This document shows, one piece after another, positions 13,501 to 20,057 of a stretch of 25,747 nucleotides of DNA; within the stretch, counting starts at the first letter, position 1, and each line of letters starts with the position of its first letter. The notes below the pieces were generated by a model. It was not told the origin of the DNA, ran no database searches, and saw nothing but the letters and a program-made list of their open reading frames with translations. Where the stretch lies: positions 1 to 25,747 of IMG/VR virus record IMGVR_UViG_3300006735_000213; one strand, 5' to 3'. The position numbers were made by a program, and so were the translations under genes. The DNA comes from a virus.

Positions 13501-15426
13501 TCAAAATTTGAACTCTTTTTCGCCAAAAAGATGTTCAACTAAACTATCATCTCCATATTGTTTTCTATCGTCATCTGAAATCTCAACAATCTCGTGTTCG
13601 CCCTCTGTATATAACGTTCCCCATGAGCGTCCGCCTAAGTCAGGCTCTGTAGAAATATGAACATCTTTGAGTATCATCTCCATAGTAGCCCCTGCTTCTT
13701 TGCACAAATCCTTAGCGTTTTCTTCAGGAAATGAAAATAGTATCTCATCATGAATTGGTAAAACTGCATAGTCCCACAAGCCTGCTTCATGTATCTTTAT
13801 CATCGCTCTACCTAAAACATCTCTAGCCGTAGACTGAATACAGTAATTTAAGGCTGCATATGGTCGCTCAGAGTCCACAGGCAACTTCCGCCCAGTATGC
13901 GTTATCACATAATTACGCAAGCCTTTTTTAATAGGATGTGCTAACTGATGAGAAAAACGTGTAACTCCTTGATACGTGGAGTCGAATAGATCGCATACAT
14001 TCTGCGCCTCTTCAATAGATATACCAGATTGCCTTGAAAGCGTTTTCGGCCCAGCCCCATAAACTTTACCAAAATTTACAGTTTTTGCAATTTTTCTACT
14101 TACCCCAGTATTATCCGCTGTGGTTTGGTGCAAATCTCCACCTTGTGCAAAAACATCTAACATAACTTTATCTTGTGAAAGACCTGCTAGAACTCTTAGC
14201 TCAACTCCCGAAAAGTCAATAGATGCCATTCTACACCCTTCTTCAGCTAAAAACATTCGACGTATAGCATCTCCACCAGATGGCAACTGCTGAAGTGGAG
14301 GATTACTGATCGACATTCTCCCTGTTCTTGCTTGCAAGCTGTTAAGTTTAGGATGCACTCTACCCTTGTCATCCATGCTTTGTAAAGATGCAATAACATA
14401 GGCATCTCTCCACTTAGCGTTGTTCTTAGCGTTTGTGACGGCCTCAGCGAGCTTTCTAGCGTCCCCTAAGGACTCATCATTCGCAATATTACTTAATATA
14501 GTCTTATCAACCTTTAACTGCCCTGACGCTGTTGTTTCTATTAGCTTTACGCCTAAATTCTGTAATGCTTGTGCAACATCTCTTGTGGCATTGTGATTAT
14601 TAACCCCAAAAGATTTAACTACGGCAATATTATCAGCCTCATATGCAGTCATTTCTTCTGCCAGACTAACAGAATAATCAACGTCAATCAAAACACCCCT
14701 GCGCTCCATGGACGCAGTGAGCTTCAACAGATCATGCTCATATTTAACAAGATGATCCATCGTTTGCCGCTTTATCTCTTTTCTAAGCTTAGGGAAAAGT
14801 CTTGCAGTTAAAATTACGTCTACTCCTGCATAATGAACTAAAGTAGGATGATCGGCAGGGATATTTTTCCAACCCTGTTGAATACTCCACTTTTGACGTT
14901 TGAATAAATCTTTTAACGCACCATCTGAATCTGGTGCAGATTTATCAACATGAAAAGCAGCTAAGTTTTTTAAACCGTGCCCTACACCACCTTCAGCCCT
15001 GCTCCTTGGGTCTGCTAAATGCGCTAAGATTCGGGTATCAAAAGTTCTATCAAGTATTTCAAGAGCGTCAACATGCCCGTGCCTGTCTAAACCAAGTGCA
15101 TCAAAAGTAGCGTTATGTGCTAAAAGGCGATAATCAGTCTTCTCCATAACGATATCTATCGATTTTTGAAACCACGGCTCACCCCATATAAAAACAAATG
15201 CTTTAGATTGATCGCCCCACTGAATACTCTTTATCTCCCATTCTAAGGAATAAGTATCAAGCCCTGTAGCTTCTATATCATAAGCTAAAGGTCGGCGTCG
15301 CTCTAGTAGCCACTCTGCAAAATCTGAAAAATCATCGTCTGATCTAACCAGTACAACATCTTCCTCAGATTCACCTGTGCCATATGTGTCATGGAGCCAA
15401 TCATCCATTAATGTTAATGAGGTCAT
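13501..15426 (-). CDS. polA: Family A (Pol I-type) DNA polymerase with 3'-5' exonuclease domain (641 aa)
   Basis: Replicative phage DNA polymerase. The exonuclease domain (about 25-215) has all three motifs: Asp50/Glu52 (YDIEATG), Asn105/Asp109 (LAHNATFDA) and Tyr199/Asp203 (HYAGVD). The polymerase domain (about 225-610) has LQARTGRMSISNPPLQQLPS, motif A Asp404 to Glu409 (ASIDFSGVELRVLAGLSQDK), motif B Arg444, Lys448, Phe452, Tyr456 (RKIAKTVNFGKVYG) and motif C His559-Asp560-Glu561 (LPIHDEILF). There is no 5'-nuclease domain, as usual in phages. Phe452 corresponds to E. coli Phe762. Motif A has Gly where E. coli has Gln708. The acidic tail (about 612-641) is an extension. Start is ATG at 15426, 3 nt after the exonuclease stop, with coupled translation. 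No helicase or primase is in the window. Confidence 0.95.
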   Translation of the reverse strand: MTSLTLMDDWLHDTYGTGESEEDVVLVRSDDDFSDFAEWLLERRRPLAYDIEATGLDTYSLEWEIKSIQWGDQSKAFVFIWGEPWFQKSIDIVMEKTDYRLLAHNATFDALGLDRHGHVDALEILDRTFDTRILAHLADPRSRAEGGVGHGLKNLAAFHVDKSAPDSDGALKDLFKRQKWSIQQGWKNIPADHPTLVHYAGVDVILTARLFPKLRKEIKRQTMDHLVKYEHDLLKLTASMERRGVLIDVDYSVSLAEEMTAYEADNIAVVKSFGVNNHNATRDVAQALQNLGVKLIETTASGQLKVDKTILSNIANDESLGDARKLAEAVTNAKNNAKWRDAYVIASLQSMDDKGRVHPKLNSLQARTGRMSISNPPLQQLPSGGDAIRRMFLAEEGCRMASIDFSGVELRVLAGLSQDKVMLDVFAQGGDLHQTTADNTGVSRKIAKTVNFGKVYGAGPKTLSRQSGISIEEAQNVCDLFDSTYQGVTRFSHQLAHPIKKGLRNYVITHTGRKLPVDSERPYAALNYCIQSTARDVLGRAMIKIHEAGLWDYAVLPIHDEILFSFPEENAKDLCKEAGATMEMILKDVHISTEPDLGGRSWGTLYTEGEHEIVEISDDDRKQYGDDSLVEHLFGEKEFKF

Positions 15427-15429
15427 ACT

Positions 15430-16194
15430 TTACGGAACTATTGTAGGCTTTTCTATTTTGTTAGCTAAACGGCTTCTACTCCAAGATCTACAATCATTAC
15501 ATTGCCATTGCTGATAAGACGCAACCTTAGTGTATTTATACCCTCTTCTTTGAAGATTGATAGATCCACAAGTTGGACATGAATGATCGGAGACAGCATC
15601 ATAAACATTTAGATTTGGGTGATTCGTCATCCAAGGCCTTAACTGTAAATAAACATCTCTTAACAAAACAACATCTTGCTTTGCATACTTTATCATTGTC
15701 TTCCATGCCTTAATGTCCCCACGCATACAACCAGCCCAAGTTTCAAAACCGCCTGTAGACTCTTTTTGCCCAACACCAAGATAAGTGCCTAGCTCGTTTA
15801 ACTTATTACTGTTAAACATAAAGTACCTACGAGCTACCTTTAAAGTATCAACAGATTTAACTGGTGAAGCTGGTCCAAGACCATGCGCTATAAAACGTGC
15901 GTTTGCTTTTCTCATATCAAACCTGTCACCATTATGTGCTATAACAATGTCAGCTTCACTTATTAAATCCCAAAGCTTTTTTACAACGTGGTAGTCATTC
16001 TCAGGATCTTTTGCATAAGCATCTTTATAGTCTATCAAGGAGCATACGCTTGTTTTCTTCTGATGCTCCCATCGATAACCAAAACATAAAATGTACCACT
16101 GTCTTTCATGATCAATAACATTTTGTTCGTAGTGCCCCCAAACGTAACTTAGGTTAGGTGCTGTTTCTATATCGAAGTATAAGATTTTAGCCAT
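15430..16194 (-). CDS. DnaQ-like 3'-5' exonuclease with C-terminal zinc ribbon (254 aa)
   Basis: A DEDD-superfamily exonuclease. The start at ATG 16194 gives MAKILYFDIETAPNLSY, the canonical first strand with Asp8/Glu10; an in-frame ATG at 16251 would add 19 unrelated residues inside the upstream gene. Motif II is Asn88 to Asp93 (ADIVIAHNGDRFD) and motif III is Tyr170 to Asp174 (YAKQD). The C-terminus (about 204-238) has a zinc ribbon: Cys206, Cys209, Cys232, Cys235 (SCPTCG and CNDC). It lies 3 nt before the polymerase gene and 4 nt after the winged-helix gene, so it belongs with replication. Because the polymerase already has an intact exonuclease, this enzyme may do repair, recombination or RNA processing. 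No Shine-Dalgarno; TACATT ends 6 nt before the ATG. Confidence 0.85.
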   Translation of the reverse strand: MAKILYFDIETAPNLSYVWGHYEQNVIDHERQWYILCFGYRWEHQKKTSVCSLIDYKDAYAKDPENDYHVVKKLWDLISEADIVIAHNGDRFDMRKANARFIAHGLGPASPVKSVDTLKVARRYFMFNSNKLNELGTYLGVGQKESTGGFETWAGCMRGDIKAWKTMIKYAKQDVVLLRDVYLQLRPWMTNHPNLNVYDAVSDHSCPTCGSINLQRRGYKYTKVASYQQWQCNDCRSWSRSRLANKIEKPTIVP

Positions 16195-16198
16195 ATTG

Positions 16199-16459
16199 TT
16201 AATGTACCACACTTTCTGTAAATATACAAGATTGTAATCGTTTGATGTCATCTATTTTATACAAACCTTCATCAGGGTAAAAGAAGGTTCTTCTTCTATG
16301 TCTTTCTTTGCGAAGTATTCCTTCTTTAACTAAACGGTCTAGTGCCCTCCAAACATGTTGATATCGCATTCCAATTAGTTCTGCAATTTCTTTTTGTGTC
16401 ATATCTGGATTCTCTAAAACCGCTAGTAAAACTCTAGTGTTAGCTGTCAAAATTCTCAT
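16199..16459 (-). CDS. Winged helix-turn-helix DNA-binding protein (86 aa)
   Basis: A probable small transcription regulator. The fold is a winged helix of MarR-like or IclR-like type: helix 1 at TRVLLAVLENP (about 8-18), helix 2 TQKEIAELIG (about 21-30), recognition helix RYQHVWRALDRLVKEG (about 32-47), and a basic wing ILRKERHRRRTFFYPD (about 48-63). There is no ligand domain, and the last 20 residues are unrecognised. The ATG at 16459 overlaps the upstream gene by 20 bases; a later ATG (16402) would delete helix 1. It sits directly before the exonuclease and polymerase genes and so may control them. Targets cannot be seen from the sequence; the tandem repeats at 13441-13476 are one candidate site. 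Confidence 0.8.
   Translation of the reverse strand: MRILTANTRVLLAVLENPDMTQKEIAELIGMRYQHVWRALDRLVKEGILRKERHRRRTFFYPDEGLYKIDDIKRLQSCIFTESVVH
16201..16229 (-). promoter_or_regulatory. Possible leaderless promoter for the DnaQ-like exonuclease
   Basis: TACATT (16201-16206) ends 6 nt before the ATG at 16194. Seventeen bases further upstream is TTGTAT (16224-16229). This matches a TANNNT box and a TTG-type -35, in the spacing of leaderless promoters. It lies within the end of the winged-helix gene, and the boxes are weak individually. Confidence 0.4.
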
Positions 16460-16958
16460 CTGTGCTCATACTTTCTAGTACAGACAGGGATAGATCCATT
16501 TCATTAATTTTCGCTTCAAGCGATTGTGCACGATCCAAAGCTACGCTTAACTTAGCTGTTGATTCTGCTAGCAAACTAGTTAAATACGATATCTTCTCAT
16601 CTGTAGTATGCATCTGATCAATATTTTGAAAAACGTCAGTGTCAATGACATTAAACTCTTCAGCTTTAGAACGAACAAAAATTCGATAATCTTTAAGAAC
16701 AGTCAAAAACTTTTCACTAGTGCCAGATAAATGCAATAGTAAACTTTCTATGTTCACTCCAAGACTAATAGTAGCACCATCTCTATTTAAGTAGCCATCT
16801 CTGACTAGACTGTCTACTAGGTCGTGAAGCCATTTCTCTTCTGACCTAAATACACCATCTCTGGCGATAACCAAAGAAAGGACTCGGTGTAACGAGTCCA
16901 TTCCATCATCTTGCATTAAATTGCTAACAGCTTCGGATACAGTTTTTTCATTTGCCAT
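16440..16958 (-). CDS. Hypothetical helical protein (172 aa)
   Basis: Starts at ATG 16958 in the first position after a promoter-like gap. A first part (MANEKTVSEAVSNLMQDDGM to about 70) is helical, with LHDLVDSLVRDGYLNRDGAT recalling a small winged-helix or helical bundle but without a convincing family match. The last 60 residues (about 112-172) are a likely coiled coil (LLAESTAKLSVALDRAQSLE). It is acidic, with no membrane segment. It overlaps the winged-helix gene by 20 bases, so translation is probably coupled. It may be a partner of that regulator or a replication accessory; this is context inference. Confidence 0.6.
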   Translation of the reverse strand: MANEKTVSEAVSNLMQDDGMDSLHRVLSLVIARDGVFRSEEKWLHDLVDSLVRDGYLNRDGATISLGVNIESLLLHLSGTSEKFLTVLKDYRIFVRSKAEEFNVIDTDVFQNIDQMHTTDEKISYLTSLLAESTAKLSVALDRAQSLEAKINEMDLSLSVLESMSTDENFDS

Positions 16959-16964
16959 GACTTT

Positions 16965-16993
16965 ATCCTATAATTATAAAGTTGCCTTGTCAA
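16965..16993 (-). promoter_or_regulatory. Probable promoter before the 172-aa gene, leaderless type
   Basis: The 37-base gap after the nuclease gene holds TTGACA (16988-16993, perfect), a 17-base spacer and TAGGAT (16965-16970, four of six), ending 6 nt before the ATG at 16958. A TATAAT at 16973-16978 overlaps the spacer but is only 9 bases from TTGACA, so it would need another -35. Either way a start is expected within a few bases of the ATG. Confidence 0.55.
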
Positions 16994-16995
16994 GC

Positions 16996-17355
16996 CTATC
17001 TTTTGCCACCGAAGTATTCGACACCATTTCCAGATGTAATGATGTCATCATTGAGGCATTTACTTCTCTCTTCATCTAAGTAAATCTTACCTAAGATTCT
17101 TCCGTATTTGCCTCCAGCATCTTTAAATGTCTGAATATAAAAATGATCGCTCTTGCTCAACCAATTTTGAACAAAACCTTTAGCCTTAAAACCTAAAGCC
17201 TTTTCTTCTAAATCTTTAGTTCGTGTTTCTGGAGTATTCACACCATACAGACGGATGCGTGCTTTATGCAAAACATCAAAACCTAAATCGATTACAACAT
17301 CAACTGTATCCCCATCAATAATTCGGTCTAAAGAAACTTTATAAAAATATCTCAT
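16996..17355 (-). CDS. Staphylococcal nuclease-like (thermonuclease) protein (119 aa)
   Basis: Hydrolyses DNA and RNA with calcium in the known family. Motifs are RIIDGDTVDVVIDLG (about 11-25), IRLYGVNTPETR (34-45) and KYGRILGKIY (83-92). The catalytic residues are preserved as Arg35, Glu43 and Arg86. The family calcium-binding Asp of the VDTPE motif is Asn40 here (VNTPE), a substitution also seen in other homologues. There is no signal peptide, so it acts in the cytoplasm or virion, unlike the secreted enzyme. It begins at ATG 17355; GAGAGGA lies about 10 nt upstream, and TATAAT-like sequence at the lipoprotein stop may be a promoter. Host DNA breakdown is the likely role. Confidence 0.9.
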   Translation of the reverse strand: MRYFYKVSLDRIIDGDTVDVVIDLGFDVLHKARIRLYGVNTPETRTKDLEEKALGFKAKGFVQNWLSKSDHFYIQTFKDAGGKYGRILGKIYLDEERSKCLNDDIITSGNGVEYFGGKR

Positions 17356-17391
17356 AATGCAAAAGTCCTCTCAAGTTAATTCTTTATTATA

Positions 17392-18159
17392 TTATAGTCC
17401 CCAAGGGCTCCAGCCCCCTTCAGTGACCCATATATGGTAACCTGATCTCAAATTTACATAAGGATCGTATAAATCATCGCAAGTAGTAACACCACTGTCT
17501 CTAACCTGCAGATATCCATCAGGCCAGTAAACGTTTGAAGTACACCAGTATCGGTTTATCTGAATCAACCCCAAAGAGCCACCTATAGGGTCAGCCCCAT
17601 TGAAAGCGTTAGGATCACATCTTGACTCTCTATAGATGACATATGATAGCTTACGCAATTGATCTTCAGGCCATCCAGCGCTTCGTGCAACATCCATCCA
17701 CTCAGGACACTCCCAACCATCTTTAATAATACTACTACTTGGAGGAGTAGGGTAGCTCAAATTAATCAAGTCTAAGTCTACGGCGTGGGTTCTATGCGCT
17801 CCCCAAGTGCCTAAGCCATAAACTCCATCAGGGGTTACGCCAATGTATTGTTGCAAGAGTTTAACTCTAGGGCTATTTTCCATCCAGAAATAATCTAACT
17901 GCATTATTTCTTTCTCTACTGCAAGCCAATCTACTTCAGGAAATATGTACAAAGCATAGCTTGTAGTTTCGAATATCCTTGTTTCCTCTATAGGAGTAGG
18001 GGTAGGCGCAGGCGTTGGTTCTTCAATAACTTCTTCAACAACCACCTCTGAAGTGGTAGGAACACCGTGAGAAGCTACAAGGCTAGGTTCATCATCAGCA
18101 CAGCTTGATATTATAAAAAGTAAAATTATGGATGCTATTAATTTAGTAGGTAAATTCAT
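17392..18159 (-). CDS. Lipoprotein with peptidoglycan-binding and lytic-transglycosylase-like domains (255 aa)
   Basis: An envelope-targeted probable muramidase. Residues 1-20 are a lipoprotein signal: basic start, LIASIILLFIIS core and lipobox ISSC with Cys20. Residues about 30-58 are a Pro/Thr/Glu-rich spacer (PTPAPTPTPIEE). About 96-126 resembles a PG_binding_1 motif (RVKLLQQYIGVTPDGVYGLG). The C-terminal part (about 150-255) is SLT/lysozyme-like, with candidate catalytic Glu178 in YRESRCDPNAF, and GGSLGLIQINRYWC. Four Cys (151, 181, 206, 227) could make disulfides. It may act in lysis, or at the envelope in superinfection exclusion; the lipid anchor is unusual for an endolysin. It lacks a Shine-Dalgarno; TATATT lies 6 nt before ATG. 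Confidence 0.8.
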   Translation of the reverse strand: MNLPTKLIASIILLFIISSCADDEPSLVASHGVPTTSEVVVEEVIEEPTPAPTPTPIEETRIFETTSYALYIFPEVDWLAVEKEIMQLDYFWMENSPRVKLLQQYIGVTPDGVYGLGTWGAHRTHAVDLDLINLSYPTPPSSSIIKDGWECPEWMDVARSAGWPEDQLRKLSYVIYRESRCDPNAFNGADPIGGSLGLIQINRYWCTSNVYWPDGYLQVRDSGVTTCDDLYDPYVNLRSGYHIWVTEGGWSPWGL

Positions 18160-18165
18160 GCTTTT

Positions 18166-18194
18166 AATATATCAGTAGTTTGGTTAAAAACCTA
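18166..18194 (-). promoter_or_regulatory. Possible leaderless promoter for the lipoprotein gene
   Basis: TATATT (18166-18171, five of six) ends 6 nt before the ATG at 18159. The hexamer 17 bases upstream (TAGGTT, 18189-18194) is a poor -35. The gap to the S74 fibre stop is only 38 bases and also contains a short GGTT/AACC stem. Confidence 0.4.
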
Positions 18195-18197
18195 CTT

Positions 18198-20057
18198 TTA
18201 TCCTTCTAATACTTCAATGCGTGCTTTTAAGTCTTTAATAATTGCGATTAATGGTGCAGTTAAGTATTCGTAATAAACTGACCTTGGTGTTTCGCCCCAA
18301 TGCCCTTCGTCATACCTTACAGCGTATTCATAGCCAGCCTCATGCAAACTTTCAGCAGATAACCCAACCTCTAAAGGAACAGTCTCATCATCATCTACAC
18401 CTCGATACTTAATAACACGAGCATCAAGCACTTGATACGCTTCTGATAAAGGCAAATCCTCTATATCTTTTTTATAACGCTCACTTGAAACCAATTCCAT
18501 AACCTGACGGTCAGAGTCCCTAGAACGCAACGTGTAGTAACCGCCTGATGAGAATGTTGATGCTTGACCTAACCAGAATTTATTCCAAGTGTAAGACTGA
18601 CTTCCAAGATTAGTCCCTTCATCAGAGGATGGAGAAAATTCACTTGAAGTAAGACGAACCTCAGCGTTACCACTTACCCCCAAGAATAGAGTAGACGCTG
18701 AAGCATACATGTGATTACCACTAGCATTCATAGCGCCAATATCTATGTAACCATCACCAGATTCTATTCTTAACGTATTAGCCGAACCCTCTGAAAGTAT
18801 CGGACCTGTCGTTCCGCTACCAAGTATTAAACCAGCACTAGTTATCCTCGCCCTAATTGCAGGGTGTGTTGTATGGGTTGTTTCGTAATCATCATCGTAC
18901 TCAAATAAAATACCGTCATTCCCTATCTCAATTGAGCCTGCTTGAGGGTAACTATTGACATCCAAATGATGAAAAGCACTGTCAGTTCCACGTTCCCAGT
19001 TCCAAGACAAAGAAGTTCTATACCCACCTTGAGTACCTATACCACCAAAATCGCCTAACGCAATAGTTGAATCAGACCAAGGCTCTTGCGTAAATGATGT
19101 TTGCCCTGTCTGAACTTTCTGCTCTAAAAAGGAGTGACCTTCGACAAGCATGGAATCGGACGACTCATCCCATTTCCATTTATCGCCATCTGTAGCACCA
19201 TAGAAAATAACATCGTGTCCTGTGTTGTTAATTCCTACAGTCAAAGTAGCTTTCAACGTTGCGGCGCTACCGTCATAAGTAAAGTTTGAGTCAGCACCAA
19301 AGGAACCGCTGTTGTTAAATTGCACATCATGATCTGAACCAGCGGGGCTTGTTGTCGTGATGTCAGACGTAAACGCAACCGTTCCTGTCCCATCTTTGAA
19401 GGTAATTGTTCTATCAGCAGTAGGATCGGTAATTGCAAACGTGGTTTCGTGAGCGTCCGCAGTAGCCCCTTCGAATACAAGAGGGCTACCAGAACTGAAT
19501 GTAGCAGTAGCAATTGAAATATCATTATCTAAGTTAAGCGTAACGTCACCTGATGATCCACCACCGTTTAGGTTGGTGCCAGCAGTAACACTTGTAACGT
19601 CACCCTGTGGTGCAAGGTTAGCAATAGACTGAGCAGTAACATGCTTAGGATTATCGCTATCGCTCGTATCCGCTATAACCACTTTATCATCTGCAGCTAC
19701 CGTGACCGAAGACAACTCTGAAGGCGCAAAGTTCAACGTCACATCGCCTGAAGAACCCCCACCACTCAACGCAGTACCCGCTGTAACAGCAGTAATATCA
19801 CCGGAAGAAACAGTATCCAAACTAAAAGCCAAAGGATTTTTAGCTTTGCCCTCAATAAAACTAACCCAAACATAGTCATCAACCGAAGGAAGAAACCCAA
19901 CATACTTAATATTCTCATACACAGTCGTAGGTCCACTCAAGTTAGGAATCACTAAAGAAACCACTCCAGAGCCGACAGACTTAACAATACCACGATAAAA
20001 TCCGCTTATATGCAAGCTCGAGTTACTATTTGAATTATAACCTGATCGTATTGTCAT
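18198..20057 (-). CDS. Tail fibre/spike with OB-like N-terminus and S74 chaperone C-terminus (619 aa)
   Basis: The start is ATG at 20057, forming an ATGA overlap with the hub stop; an upstream in-frame ATG at 20078 has no ribosome site. Residues about 15-80 look like an OB-type beta barrel (YRGIVKSVGSGVVSLVIPNL, then VDDYVWVSFIEG), common where a spike or fibre joins the hub. Residues 86-233 are the module shared with the 723-aa fibre. A beta-rich shaft follows. The last 96 residues are a peptidase S74 intramolecular chaperone: SSERYKKDIEDL with Ser524 and Lys529 as the self-cleavage dyad, then YRG and EVGLSAESLHEAG motifs and a C-terminal helix. Self-cleavage is expected to release the chaperone after trimerisation. 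Receptor unknown. Confidence 0.85.
   Translation of the reverse strand: MTIRSGYNSNSNSSLHISGFYRGIVKSVGSGVVSLVIPNLSGPTTVYENIKYVGFLPSVDDYVWVSFIEGKAKNPLAFSLDTVSSGDITAVTAGTALSGGGSSGDVTLNFAPSELSSVTVAADDKVVIADTSDSDNPKHVTAQSIANLAPQGDVTSVTAGTNLNGGGSSGDVTLNLDNDISIATATFSSGSPLVFEGATADAHETTFAITDPTADRTITFKDGTGTVAFTSDITTTSPAGSDHDVQFNNSGSFGADSNFTYDGSAATLKATLTVGINNTGHDVIFYGATDGDKWKWDESSDSMLVEGHSFLEQKVQTGQTSFTQEPWSDSTIALGDFGGIGTQGGYRTSLSWNWERGTDSAFHHLDVNSYPQAGSIEIGNDGILFEYDDDYETTHTTHPAIRARITSAGLILGSGTTGPILSEGSANTLRIESGDGYIDIGAMNASGNHMYASASTLFLGVSGNAEVRLTSSEFSPSSDEGTNLGSQSYTWNKFWLGQASTFSSGGYYTLRSRDSDRQVMELVSSERYKKDIEDLPLSEAYQVLDARVIKYRGVDDDETVPLEVGLSAESLHEAGYEYAVRYDEGHWGETPRSVYYEYLTAPLIAIIKDLKARIEVLEG
19359..19802 (-). 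repeat. Fibre module shared with 1840-2283 (copy B)
   Basis: Encodes the 148-residue block from GDITAVTAGTALSGGGSSGD to TGTVAFTSDI. It aligns with copy A along its whole length apart from two single-residue shifts. The most divergent stretch is the middle (about 12 residues before SPLVFEG). It is placed between the OB-like part and the shaft. Confidence 0.85.

Noticed and set aside
16195-16251. Upstream ATG at 16251 for the DnaQ-like exonuclease
   Set aside because: It adds 19 residues unlike the family, overlaps the winged-helix gene by over 50 bases, and the canonical first strand begins at the ATG at 16194.
16973-16978. TATAAT as the -10 box paired with TTGACA
   Set aside because: Spacer is only 9 bases. 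TAGGAT with a 17-base spacer fits better, though TATAAT could work with another -35 not seen.
17384-17396. TATAATATAAT as a promoter for the nuclease gene
   Set aside because: No -35 hexamer at a valid distance for either TATAAT copy; kept only as a remark in the gene entry.
18171-18197. Hairpin between S74 fibre and lipoprotein as a terminator
   Set aside because: Only two 4-bp stems with a bulge and no U-tract; too weak to call.
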